From an uncultured Duncaniella sp. (lineage in GTDB: Bacteria > Bacteroidota > Bacteroidia > Bacteroidales > Muribaculaceae), in the NCBI GenBank assembly GCA_910587515.1, contig CAJULW010000020.1, forward strand, positions 1 through 47,614: a stretch of 47,614 nt of DNA. Direction: 5' to 3'. The translations under genes were made by a program, and so were the position numbers. How positions within the stretch are numbered: position 1 is the first letter of the stretch; each line of letters begins with the position of its first letter. The notes below the pieces were generated by a model. The model did not search any database, was not told the DNA's origin, and saw only the letters and a program-made list of their open reading frames with translations. Positions 25,749-33,999 of this stretch are shown here, one piece after another.

Positions 25749-26948
25749 ATGAAGACCAATATCGGAGTATTTTTCGGCGGACGTTCAACCGAGCATGAAA
25801 TATCCGTCATATCCGCATCACAGGCTATGCATGCCATCAATCGTGACAAATATGACGTCACACCTATATATATATCCAAACAAGGCAAATTCTATACGGG
25901 GGATGCTCTTTTCGATGTCGCGAACTATCGCGATATTCCTGCTCTGCTTGCAAAATGCACAGAAGTTTATATGAGACCTGTATATGGTGACTATAATCTT
26001 TATAAAGCAAAACAAACAGGCCTTTTTGGAAATAAAGCGCCTATATGTTCCCTGGACGTAGTGATCCCGGTACTTCATGGGTCAAACGTTGAAGACGGCA
26101 TTTTTGAAGGAGTTCTTGAAACCATCGGTATTCCATACGCAGGCTGCAACACGCTCGCAAGCGCAAACGGGATGGATAAAATCATCATGAAAATGATCCT
26201 TCGTGAATCGGGCGTACCTGTGATCGATTATATCTGGTTTACTGACAAGCAATGGTTTTCACAACGGGAGAAACTCATAGATCAGATTGAAACACAAATC
26301 GGATATCCAGTGATTGTGAAGCCTGCGAATCTTGGCTCAAGCGTAGGCATAGGCCGGGCTTCCGATCGCGAACAACTGATTGAAAAGGTGGAGACAGCAA
26401 AAAAGTACACCTCCCGTATCATCGTGGAACACATGGTTGACAACCTAAAAGAGATCAACTGTTCCGTACTTGGAGATTGTGACGAATACGAAGCATCAGT
26501 ACTTGAAGAGCCCATAAAAAGTGCTGAGATACTTTCGTATGAAGACAAATACATGGGGGGCACTAAAGGTGCAAAAGGAATGCAGTCTTCTCAAAAACGT
26601 ATTCCTGCAGATCTACCGGAAGAAATGAGCGAAAGGATACAGTATCTTGCCGGGGAGACCTTCCGTACATTGAGTTGCCATGGAGTAAGCCGAATCGACT
26701 TTATTATAGATGACGATACAAAGGAGATATTCGTAAACGAAATCAATACTATCCCCGGATCGCTTTCATTTTATCTATGGGAAGCGACAGGCATTCCATT
26801 CGACGGACTCATGGATCGTTTGGTACAGCTCGCACTTAAACGGAAACGGGAACAAAGCTTGAAAACGGTAAGCTATGACCAAAATATATTCTCGCTGTCA
26901 GGAGGAATAAAAGGCGGGATCAAGGGTGCGAAAGCTCCTAAAAATTAG
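25749..26948 (+). CDS. D-alanine--D-alanine ligase family ATP-grasp enzyme
   Basis: 399 residues from the ATG at 25749, which gives the family N-terminus (NIGVFFGGRSTEHEISVISA); the longer frame to 25659 only reads through the end of the preceding gene. Glu15, the serine of VKPANLGSSVG and the Tyr of the SYEDKY loop correspond to the E. coli DdlB triad Glu15-Ser150-Tyr216, and IFVNEINTIPGS gives the metal-binding Glu/Asn. Tyr in the omega loop argues for D-Ala-D-Ala rather than the D-Ala-D-Lac activity of VanA-type ligases. It is about 70-90 residues longer than DdlB, with extra sequence in the omega region (GGTKGAKGMQSS) and a Gly/Lys-rich tail. Whether a second housekeeping ddl exists elsewhere cannot be seen here. 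Confidence 0.87.
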   Translation: MKTNIGVFFGGRSTEHEISVISASQAMHAINRDKYDVTPIYISKQGKFYTGDALFDVANYRDIPALLAKCTEVYMRPVYGDYNLYKAKQTGLFGNKAPICSLDVVIPVLHGSNVEDGIFEGVLETIGIPYAGCNTLASANGMDKIIMKMILRESGVPVIDYIWFTDKQWFSQREKLIDQIETQIGYPVIVKPANLGSSVGIGRASDREQLIEKVETAKKYTSRIIVEHMVDNLKEINCSVLGDCDEYEASVLEEPIKSAEILSYEDKYMGGTKGAKGMQSSQKRIPADLPEEMSERIQYLAGETFRTLSCHGVSRIDFIIDDDTKEIFVNEINTIPGSLSFYLWEATGIPFDGLMDRLVQLALKRKREQSLKTVSYDQNIFSLSGGIKGGIKGAKAPKN

Positions 26949-26950
26949 TG

Positions 26951-27136
26951 ATGGCGTATATGGGAAGTGTCAGCTTTTGGATATTTTATTGTTTCGGATT
27001 CGGCATAATCGGAGGAGGATTGTATACTTATATGTCAGGACGTAAAAAAAGGAGATGGGTTCTTTTTGTCAGAGCGGCATTGATTTATACAGCTTTCGCA
27101 TTGGCATTCGTGTGGCTTCTATATCGTATCGCCTAA
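26951..27136 (+). CDS. small two-helix membrane protein
   Basis: A 61-residue protein from the ATG at 26951 (a GTG at 26948 would overlap the Ddl stop). Two hydrophobic helices, about residues 6-27 and 42-58, are joined by a basic loop (SGRKKRRWVLFVR), suggesting a hairpin in the inner membrane with the loop in the cytosol. No family recognised. It abuts the Ddl-like gene with 2 nt between, so it is the fourth gene of the operon, and it ends overlapping rlmH by 4 nt. It may be a partner of the membrane-anchored ligase. Codon use looks like its neighbours, supporting a real gene. Confidence 0.65.
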   Translation: MAYMGSVSFWIFYCFGFGIIGGGLYTYMSGRKKRRWVLFVRAALIYTAFALAFVWLLYRIA

Positions 27137-27606
27137 TCATGATGATATGGCTCGCCACGCATGATTGTCATGGCACGATAGAGTTGTTCGGCAAAAAACA
27201 AACGCACCATCTCGTGTGTGAATGTCATTTTGGATAGCGAAAGCTTGTCGTCGGCACGCGAATATACATCAGATGAAAAACCGTATGGCCCTCCGATGAC
27301 AAATATAAGCCTCTTGGAGCCAAGAACCATCCTTCGCTCTAACAATACTGAAAATTCACGAGACGAAAACTCCTTTCCTCGCTCATCGAGAAGTGTCACA
27401 TGGTCTCCAGGCTGAAGCGCGGCAAGGATAGCTTGTCCCTCTTTCTGTTTCTGGTTTTCAGGAGAAAGAGCTTTCGATGATTTAAGATCGGGAATAATGA
27501 CAATTTCCATACTGACGTAGCGGTTGACACGTTTGACAAACTCCTCTATTCCACGTTCTATATAGCCGGTAGTTGTTTTTCCGACTGCTATCAAAACTAT
27601 TTTCAT
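27133..27606 (-). CDS. rlmH: 23S rRNA pseudouridine-1915 N3-methyltransferase
   Basis: A 157-residue SPOUT methyltransferase, the normal RlmH length, from the ATG at 27606 (MKIVLIAVGKT). RlmH methylates the pseudouridine at position 1915 in helix 69 of 23S rRNA, as a homodimer with a trefoil knot. Visible motifs are LLDERGKEFSSREF, FVIGGPYGFSSDV for SAM binding, LSLSKMTFTHEMVRLFFAEQLYRA, and the C-terminal EPYHHD with Tyr-His needed for catalysis. It is divergent from nadC with only 41 bp between the starts and convergent with the small membrane protein. Confidence 0.96.
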   Translation of the reverse strand: MKIVLIAVGKTTTGYIERGIEEFVKRVNRYVSMEIVIIPDLKSSKALSPENQKQKEGQAILAALQPGDHVTLLDERGKEFSSREFSVLLERRMVLGSKRLIFVIGGPYGFSSDVYSRADDKLSLSKMTFTHEMVRLFFAEQLYRAMTIMRGEPYHHD

Positions 27607-27647
27607 GAATTTAAATATTTTTTCTTTTATTTCGATTACAATAAAAT

Positions 27648-28496
27648 ATGAAAACAAAAGATGAACTTATCGATGATCTTCTAACTCTCGCATTCGCTGA
27701 AGATGTCGGTGACGGAGATCATACCACACTCAGTACCATACCTGCTGATGAACGTGGCAAACAGCGTCTCATCATAAAGGAAGAAGGAATCATCGCTGGA
27801 GTTGAAATAGCCCGCAAGGTATTTGAAAAATTTGATCCGGAGCTCAAAATGACAGTGTTGATAAACGATGGCGCCAACGTAAAACCTGGAGATGTCGCTT
27901 TTGAGGTAGAAGGTAGCGTAAGATCCCTGCTACAGACCGAAAGAGTGATGCTCAACATAATGCAACGCATGAGCGGAATCGCGACCCAGACCGCAAAATA
28001 TCAACAGCGTCTTGACGGATTGAAAACCAAAGTTCTCGATACTCGAAAGACCACTCCCGGGATGCGAATGCTTGAAAAAGAAGCCGTGCGTATCGGTGGA
28101 GGATGCAACCACCGTATCGGACTGTTCGACATGATCCTTATCAAAGACAACCATGTCGATTTTGCCGGTGGAATCAGACAGGCCGTAGAAGCCGCACGCA
28201 AATACTGCGCGGAAAAAGGCAAAGACCTCAAGATCGAACTTGAAGTGAGAAACGAAGATGAGATTCGTCAGGCACTTGAAATCGGAGTAGACCGTATAAT
28301 GCTTGACAATTTCTCTCCCGAACGCACCCGTGAAGCCGTCAACATAATAAACGGACAAATCGAGATCGAATCCTCAGGAGGCATCACACTCGAGACATTG
28401 CGCTCATACGGAGAATGCGGAGTTGATTTTATATCGGTAGGAGCACTCACCCATTCAGTCAAAGGTCTCGACATGAGTTTCAAGGCTGTCAAATAG
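27648..28496 (+). CDS. nadC: nicotinate-nucleotide diphosphorylase (carboxylating)
   Basis: A 282-residue NadC, typical length. It converts quinolinate and PRPP into nicotinate mononucleotide, CO2 and pyrophosphate in de novo NAD synthesis. Characteristic stretches are FAEDVGDGDHTT near residue 15, LNIMQRMSGIAT, LDTRKTTPGMRMLEKEAVRIGGGCNHRIGL (the quinolinate/PRPP basic site), ILIKDNHV, and ESSGGITLETLRSYGECGVDFISVGALTHS. nadA and nadB are not in the window. The 3' end overlaps the convergent HAD phosphatase by 8 nt. Confidence 0.96.
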   Translation: MKTKDELIDDLLTLAFAEDVGDGDHTTLSTIPADERGKQRLIIKEEGIIAGVEIARKVFEKFDPELKMTVLINDGANVKPGDVAFEVEGSVRSLLQTERVMLNIMQRMSGIATQTAKYQQRLDGLKTKVLDTRKTTPGMRMLEKEAVRIGGGCNHRIGLFDMILIKDNHVDFAGGIRQAVEAARKYCAEKGKDLKIELEVRNEDEIRQALEIGVDRIMLDNFSPERTREAVNIINGQIEIESSGGITLETLRSYGECGVDFISVGALTHSVKGLDMSFKAVK

Positions 28497-29130
28497 GCCT
28501 CGAAAGCCCTGCCAGCATGTCGACCGTAAAGCCTGCGAAACCATCTATGATTTCGTGGGCTTTCCCTTTGAGTTTTTCACAAGGATTAGTAGTCGTTAAA
28601 GCGATTACAACAGCCCCGGAACGCATTCCGGCCTCAAGCCCCTGCATGGAATCTTCAAAGACGTAACAATCCTCGATCGGCACGCCTATAAGCTCAGCGC
28701 CTTTAAGATATCCTTCCGGATTCGGCTTACTACGGTTTACCATCGAACCGGTAACAAGAGCCGATACCATTCCACGGATTTCCGGTCTGGCATTAAAAAG
28801 ATATTCCATTTTAACATCATCACTGCTTGTCACAATAGCAAATGGAATACAATTATCACGAAGTTCACAAAGGAATTCGTACACACCATTAAACAAGGGA
28901 TAGGTCATGCTTCGTTCAAATTCATGTAGTTCCATTACTATTCCATCACGGACATTCTCCGGAAAAGCATTTAATATCTCCCCAAGTGTCGTTCCTTTTA
29001 TGTCAGCGGCAAAAGACTCTCCTCCGACACCGTAACGATGGCCCATGCCGCCCCAAAACTTCGAGTATTCTCCCTCGCTGTCAACAAGGACTCCGTCAAG
29101 ATCAAACAACACACCTATCTTTTTCTTCAT
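28489..29130 (-). CDS. HAD superfamily hydrolase (beta-phosphoglucomutase/phosphatase type)
   Basis: 213 residues from the ATG at 29130 (MKKKIGVLFDLDGVL); the earlier ATG at 29166 adds a short unlike segment. HAD motifs are all seen: motif I FDLDGVLVDSE (nucleophile Asp and general acid Asp near residues 10-12), a helical cap with FERSMTYPLFNGVYEFL, motif II VTSSD, motif III KPNPEGY, and motif IV FEDSMQGLEAGMRSG. This cap type I family includes sugar-phosphate phosphatases and beta-phosphoglucomutases; the specific substrate is not predictable. Monocistronic, with its own upstream -7 element. Confidence 0.88.
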   Translation of the reverse strand: MKKKIGVLFDLDGVLVDSEGEYSKFWGGMGHRYGVGGESFAADIKGTTLGEILNAFPENVRDGIVMELHEFERSMTYPLFNGVYEFLCELRDNCIPFAIVTSSDDVKMEYLFNARPEIRGMVSALVTGSMVNRSKPNPEGYLKGAELIGVPIEDCYVFEDSMQGLEAGMRSGAVVIALTTTNPCEKLKGKAHEIIDGFAGFTVDMLAGLSRPI

Positions 29131-29210
29131 ATCACAACGATTATATTTTATCTCAATTTCTGTCATAAATATGTCTCAAAACGCAAGCATCCCTGGCTGT
29201 CAAGAGGGTG

Positions 29211-29218
29211 CAAAGATA
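29211..29218 (-). promoter_or_regulatory. -7 element upstream of the HAD gene
   Basis: On the minus strand TATCTTTG (29218-29211) fits TAnnTTTG exactly. It predicts a leader of about 75 nt before the ATG at 29130. A -33 TTG at the right spacing is not evident. Confidence 0.45.
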
Positions 29219-29272
29219 GCGAATTTTCTTATTTCAGCGCATTGTAATTATAAAAAAGTGGACGCGATAAAA

Positions 29273-29304
29273 CTTGGTGATATGAGAGATTTATAGTAAC
29301 TTTG
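29273..29304 (+). promoter_or_regulatory. purL promoter
   Basis: CTTG at 29273-29276, 20 nt, then TAACTTTG at 29297-29304: a complete Bacteroidota promoter. The predicted transcript has a leader of about 70 nt before the ATG at 29377, which rules out the TTG frame start at 29302 that lies inside the -7 box. No PurR-like or riboswitch structure was recognised in the leader. Confidence 0.7.
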
Positions 29305-29376
29305 CCACGGGCAACGCTTTGTGGCGCGATAGCCCTCACGTCTCAAAATTATACTCCAATCATTGCATATTTACTT

Positions 29377-32300
29377 ATGGTCGTATTTTTCAAAAAAGGT
29401 TCCAACCTTATTTATGCCGTAGAAACAAACCACAAGTTTTCAGAAGAAGAAAACGAAAAGCTTGTATGGCTTTTTGACGGAGCAACTCCCCTTTCGTCAA
29501 CATCTGTAAAAGGACGTTTTATTGGTCCGCGAAAGGAGATGATAACCCCATGGAGTACAAACGCTGTTGAAATCACCCAAAATATGGGTCTACAAGGCGT
29601 GAGCCGTATAGAAGAGTTCCACTGTACCGCTGAGGACGAACCGGTCTTCGACAAAATGCTGTCACGTCTATATGACGGGCTTAATTCAAAGGTGTTCATG
29701 ACAAGCAACACCGCTGCACCGATAGAACATATAGCGGATATCAGTGAATATAACAAGCGTGAAGGTCTCGCGCTCAGTAAAGAAGAAGAGGATTATCTAC
29801 GAGAACTCAGCAAGCGTCTCGGCCGTCCGCTGACAGACAGCGAGGTGTTCGGCTTTTCACAAGTGAACAGCGAACACTGCCGTCACAAGATCTTTAATGG
29901 CTCTTTCGTTATCGACGGTGAAGAAAAGCCGTTGTCACTGTTTAAATTGATCAAAAAGACGTCTCAGGTAAATCCCAACAAACTTGTCTCGGCTTACAAA
30001 GACAATGTCGCTTTCGTCGAAGGCCCGACTGTAGCACAGTTCTATCCTACCCATCCGGAACGCTCTGACTATTTTGAAGTGCGCGACCTTCAGACAGTGC
30101 TTTCGCTTAAAGCAGAAACCCACAACTTCCCGACGACCGTAGAGCCATTCAACGGTGCCGCCACTGGCAGCGGAGGTGAAATCCGCGACCGTCTCGGTGG
30201 TGGCCGTGCCAGTCTGCCATTGGCTGGTACAGCCGTATACATGACATCATATCCCCGTTTGGGCAATTACCCATGGGAACTTATGATGAATCCGCGAGCA
30301 TGGCTTTACCAAACTCCGGCCGAAATTCTAATAAAAGCATCGAATGGAGCATCCGATTTTGGCAATAAATTCGGACAACCGCTCATCTGTGGTTCACTCC
30401 TTACTTTCGAGCACGACGAAAACGGCAAAACATACGCATACGACAAAGTTATCATGCTTGCCGGAGGTGTGGGTTATGCCGCTTCGAAAGATGCGATAAA
30501 AGGCGTTCCGGAAGCTGGAGAAGCCGTAGTCGTTATGGGCGGTGACAACTATCGTATCGGAATGGGAGGAGGCGCGGTTTCTTCAGTGGAAACCGGTCAA
30601 TACGCATCCGGTATCGAACTTAACGCTGTACAGCGAGCAAATCCCGAAATGCAAAAACGAGTGTCAAATGTGATACGCGCCCTTGCCGAAAACGACAATA
30701 ACCCAATTGTATCCATACACGACCATGGCGCGGGAGGACATCTCAACGCACTATCCGAACTTGTGGAAGAAACCGGTGGACACATAGACATAAACGCACT
30801 GCCCATAGGCGACCATACGCTCTCATCTAAAGAAATCATAGGCAACGAGAGTCAGGAACGAATGGGCATGATTCTCAAAAAAGAAGACATAGACTATGTG
30901 AGAACAATCGCTGAACGCGAACGCGCACCTATGTATGTTGTCGGAGAGACGACAGGTGACCATCGTTTCGTATTCGAACAGAAAGACGGGGTGAAGCCTA
31001 TAGACCTTGCAATGTCAGATATGTTCGGTTCGTCACCTAAAACCACCCTCACCGACTCTACCGTCGAAACAAGATATAGTGACGGAGCTTACAACGAAGA
31101 CGAAATCGAAAATTACACGACATCCGTGCTGTCGCTTGAAGCTGTCGCTTGTAAAGATTGGCTGACAAATAAAGTAGACAGGTCTATCACAGGCAAAATA
31201 GCCCGTCAGCAATGTCAGGGAGAGATACAGCTTCCGTTGAGCGACTGTGGAGTAGTAGCCCTCGATTATTCAGGGACTAAAGGCATTGCTACATCAATCG
31301 GACACGCGCCACAGGTCGCCCTTATAGATTCTGCGAAAGGATCAGTCATGGCTGTGGCTGAGGCACTCACAAACATTGTCACAACACCTCTCACAGACGG
31401 AATAAAAGGCTTGTCTTTAAGCGCGAACTGGATGTGGCCTTGCAAAAATCCTGGAGAAGACGCTGCACTCTACCGCGCAGTCGAAGCATGTTCCGATTTC
31501 GCATGTAAGCTTGGGGTAAACATTCCGACAGGCAAAGACTCTTTGTCAATGACACAAAAATATGGTGCGGACAAGGTATACGCACCTGGAACTGTCATTA
31601 TATCAGCCGCTGGCGAAGTAAGCGATGTCCGCAAGACACTGAGTCCGGTACTTGGGAAACGAGGCTCCATACTGTATTATATCGATTTTTCAGGAGACGC
31701 GCTTAAGCTCGGTGGTTCGGCTCTTGCTCAGACACAAGGGAAACTCGGTTCCGAGGCACCTACCGTTACCGATCCGGAGAAATTCGTCCAGACATTCGAA
31801 ACTGTTCAGAATCTTGTGAAGCGAGGAAAGATCATGGCAGCACACGACGTTTCTGCCGGAGGACTTGTCACAACCCTGCTTGAAATGACATTCGCGAATG
31901 CCGACGGAGGTATCGAACTTGACACCAAAGGCTTTGAAGAACTCGGTGAAAAAGATCTCGTAAAAATACTGTTTGCTGAAAATCCGGCTCTTGTGATGCA
32001 GGTTGAAACTTCAAAAGCCGCTTCTGTCGATGATGCGCTCGTTAAAGCCGGAATAAGATTCTGTCATATAGGAACCCCAACGACCGAACGCACTCTAATC
32101 ATAAACCACGATGGCAACCAGCGTCTGCTTGGCATAGACCACCTCCGTGATGTATGGTTCCATACAAGTTATTTGATGGACTCTATTCAAAGTGGTGAAA
32201 AATGTGCTCGAAGCCGTTTCGAAAACTACAAGAAACAGCCTATCCGCTACCGTTTCCCGTCAATGTTCGACGGCAAACTTGACTCACGCGGCATAGCACT

Positions 32301-33081
32301 CCGTCGAGAAGGCCATGGCGATCGCGTAAAGGCTGCTATCATACGAGAAAAAGGCGTAAACGGAGATCGCGAAATGGCATATTCACTTTATCTTGCCGGA
32401 TTCGATGTCAAGGATGTCCACATGACTGATCTTATGAGCGGACGTGAAAACCTTGAGGACGTCAATATGATTGTGTTCTGCGGAGGTTTCTCAAACTCCG
32501 ATGTCCTCGGTTCGGCAAAAGGATGGGCATCAGGCTTCCTTTGGAACGACAATGCAAAACAAGCTTTAAAGAACTTCTACGACCGTGAAGACACATTGTC
32601 GCTCGGTATCTGCAACGGTTGCCAATTGATGATCGAACTCGGGCTCATCAATCCCGGACATCCTAAAAAGACTCGTATGTTGCACAATGACAGCCATAAA
32701 TTCGAGTCCCAGTTCCTCGGAGTAAGCATACCGGCAAACAATTCTGTCATGTTAGGTTCTCTCTCCGGAAGTAAACTCGGAATATGGGTGGCTCATGGAG
32801 AAGGTAAATTCAACCTTCCCATGTCGATGGGCGATTACAATGTCGTAGCAAAATACAATTATTCTGCTTATCCCGGTAACCCTAACGGTTCACGCGCGTC
32901 AGTGGCTGGCATTTGTTCCGATAACGGCCGCCACCTCGCCATGATGCCTCACCTTGAGCGCGCTATATTCCCATGGCAATGCGGCTATTATCCCGCCTCG
33001 CGCAAGGCTGACCAAATAACACCTTGGATCGACGCATTCATCAATGCGCGCAAATGGGTGGAATCAAAAGTAAAGAAATAA
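29377..33081 (+). CDS. purL: phosphoribosylformylglycinamidine synthase (large single-chain)
   Basis: A 1234-residue single-chain FGAR amidotransferase, the proteobacterial/eukaryotic form also used by Bacteroidales. It makes FGAM from FGAR, glutamine and ATP, step four of purine synthesis. The start at 29377 (MVVFFKKGS) follows a good promoter. Domain order: N-terminal PurS-like domain, linker with GFSQVNSEHCRHKIFNG (about 175-190), FGAM synthase core with LKAETHNFPTTVEPFNGAATGSGG, a second AIRS half, and a C-terminal glutaminase with nucleophile Cys in GICNGCQLM (about residue 1079) and the HxE pair in PHLERAIFPW (about 1191). The length is slightly below the E. coli enzyme (1295). The etfB gene follows after 31 nt, so readthrough is possible. 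Confidence 0.96.
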   Translation: MVVFFKKGSNLIYAVETNHKFSEEENEKLVWLFDGATPLSSTSVKGRFIGPRKEMITPWSTNAVEITQNMGLQGVSRIEEFHCTAEDEPVFDKMLSRLYDGLNSKVFMTSNTAAPIEHIADISEYNKREGLALSKEEEDYLRELSKRLGRPLTDSEVFGFSQVNSEHCRHKIFNGSFVIDGEEKPLSLFKLIKKTSQVNPNKLVSAYKDNVAFVEGPTVAQFYPTHPERSDYFEVRDLQTVLSLKAETHNFPTTVEPFNGAATGSGGEIRDRLGGGRASLPLAGTAVYMTSYPRLGNYPWELMMNPRAWLYQTPAEILIKASNGASDFGNKFGQPLICGSLLTFEHDENGKTYAYDKVIMLAGGVGYAASKDAIKGVPEAGEAVVVMGGDNYRIGMGGGAVSSVETGQYASGIELNAVQRANPEMQKRVSNVIRALAENDNNPIVSIHDHGAGGHLNALSELVEETGGHIDINALPIGDHTLSSKEIIGNESQERMGMILKKEDIDYVRTIAERERAPMYVVGETTGDHRFVFEQKDGVKPIDLAMSDMFGSSPKTTLTDSTVETRYSDGAYNEDEIENYTTSVLSLEAVACKDWLTNKVDRSITGKIARQQCQGEIQLPLSDCGVVALDYSGTKGIATSIGHAPQVALIDSAKGSVMAVAEALTNIVTTPLTDGIKGLSLSANWMWPCKNPGEDAALYRAVEACSDFACKLGVNIPTGKDSLSMTQKYGADKVYAPGTVIISAAGEVSDVRKTLSPVLGKRGSILYYIDFSGDALKLGGSALAQTQGKLGSEAPTVTDPEKFVQTFETVQNLVKRGKIMAAHDVSAGGLVTTLLEMTFANADGGIELDTKGFEELGEKDLVKILFAENPALVMQVETSKAASVDDALVKAGIRFCHIGTPTTERTLIINHDGNQRLLGIDHLRDVWFHTSYLMDSIQSGEKCARSRFENYKKQPIRYRFPSMFDGKLDSRGIALRREGHGDRVKAAIIREKGVNGDREMAYSLYLAGFDVKDVHMTDLMSGRENLEDVNMIVFCGGFSNSDVLGSAKGWASGFLWNDNAKQALKNFYDREDTLSLGICNGCQLMIELGLINPGHPKKTRMLHNDSHKFESQFLGVSIPANNSVMLGSLSGSKLGIWVAHGEGKFNLPMSMGDYNVVAKYNYSAYPGNPNGSRASVAGICSDNGRHLAMMPHLERAIFPWQCGYYPASRKADQITPWIDAFINARKWVESKVKK

Positions 33082-33112
33082 ATTACCAATCTAATAACCC
33101 AAACTGAAAATT

Positions 33113-33985
33113 ATGAGCCTTAACATCATCGTGCTCGCCAAGCAGGTTCCCGATACCCGCAATGTGGGCAAAGATGCAATGAAAGAGGATGGAACAATCA
33201 ACCGTGCGGCATTGCCCGCCATCTTCAATCCGGAGGATCTCAACGCTCTTGAGCAGGCATTACAGCTCAAGGACGCAAATCCCGGTTCTACTATCACATT
33301 GCTTACAATGGGGCTACCACGTGCTTCCGAGATAATACGCGAAGCTATCTACCGTGGAGCGGACTCCGGCATCGTACTTACTGACAGAATACTTGGTGGG
33401 GCAGACACTCTCGCTACATCATATTCACTCGCCCAGGCCGTAAAAAAATTCGGTCAATATGACATCATTCTCGGTGGACGTCAGGCCATTGATGGTGACA
33501 CGGCCCAAGTCGGTCCACAGATCGCGGAAAAACTCGGGATCCCACAAGTGACATACGCTGAGGAAATTGTCGAATTGAAAGATGGTTATGTAACAGTCAA
33601 ACGTCGTCTTGAAAACGGAGTGGAGACTGTCAAATCACCATTACCATGTGTTGTAACCGTCAACGGCTCCGCGCCTGCGTGTCGTCCGCGAAACGCAATG
33701 AGAGTACAGAAATATAAGTATGCCGCATCTCCGAGTGAGGTGGCAAAACTATCTGACGAACACAAGGCGTTACTTGAAAAAAGATCATACTTGAATCTTC
33801 AGGAATGGAGTGCCGCATACGTGGACGCGGATCCTGAACAGGTAGGTCTCCCGGGATCTCCAACGAAGGTGAAAGCAATTGAAAACGTCGTGTTCACAGC
33901 AAAAGAAAGCCGACAATTGGACGACAGTGACAATCAGATCGAAGAACTCGTAAAAGAACTCATCGCCAACCATACCATAGGCTAA
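33113..33985 (+). CDS. etfB: electron transfer flavoprotein subunit beta
   Basis: A 290-residue EtfB/FixA-type subunit. Conserved features are VLAKQVPDTRNVG at the N-terminus, INRAALPAIFNPEDLNALEQAL, LGGADTLATSYSLAQAV and the nucleotide-binding GRQAIDGDTAQVGP near residues 122-135. The GDTAQVGP form is the one I associate with clostridial and other electron-bifurcating ETFs, which hold a second FAD here, while mitochondrial-type ETFs bind AMP and have a different sequence. It heads an etfB-etfA-acyl-CoA dehydrogenase operon (14- and 8-nt gaps), the same three activities as the bifurcating butyryl-CoA dehydrogenase/Etf complex. Bifurcation is inference. Confidence 0.93.
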   Translation: MSLNIIVLAKQVPDTRNVGKDAMKEDGTINRAALPAIFNPEDLNALEQALQLKDANPGSTITLLTMGLPRASEIIREAIYRGADSGIVLTDRILGGADTLATSYSLAQAVKKFGQYDIILGGRQAIDGDTAQVGPQIAEKLGIPQVTYAEEIVELKDGYVTVKRRLENGVETVKSPLPCVVTVNGSAPACRPRNAMRVQKYKYAASPSEVAKLSDEHKALLEKRSYLNLQEWSAAYVDADPEQVGLPGSPTKVKAIENVVFTAKESRQLDDSDNQIEELVKELIANHTIG

Positions 33986-33999
33986 ATCCGATAATTACA

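Noticed and set aside
25749..26948. VanA-type D-Ala-D-Lac resistance ligase
   Set aside because: The omega loop has the Tyr of D-Ala-D-Ala ligases, and no vanH or vanX-like gene is present.
29302..29376. Upstream TTG start for purL
   Set aside because: The TTG lies inside the -7 box TAACTTTG, so it would not be transcribed; PurL-like sequence begins at the ATG at 29377.
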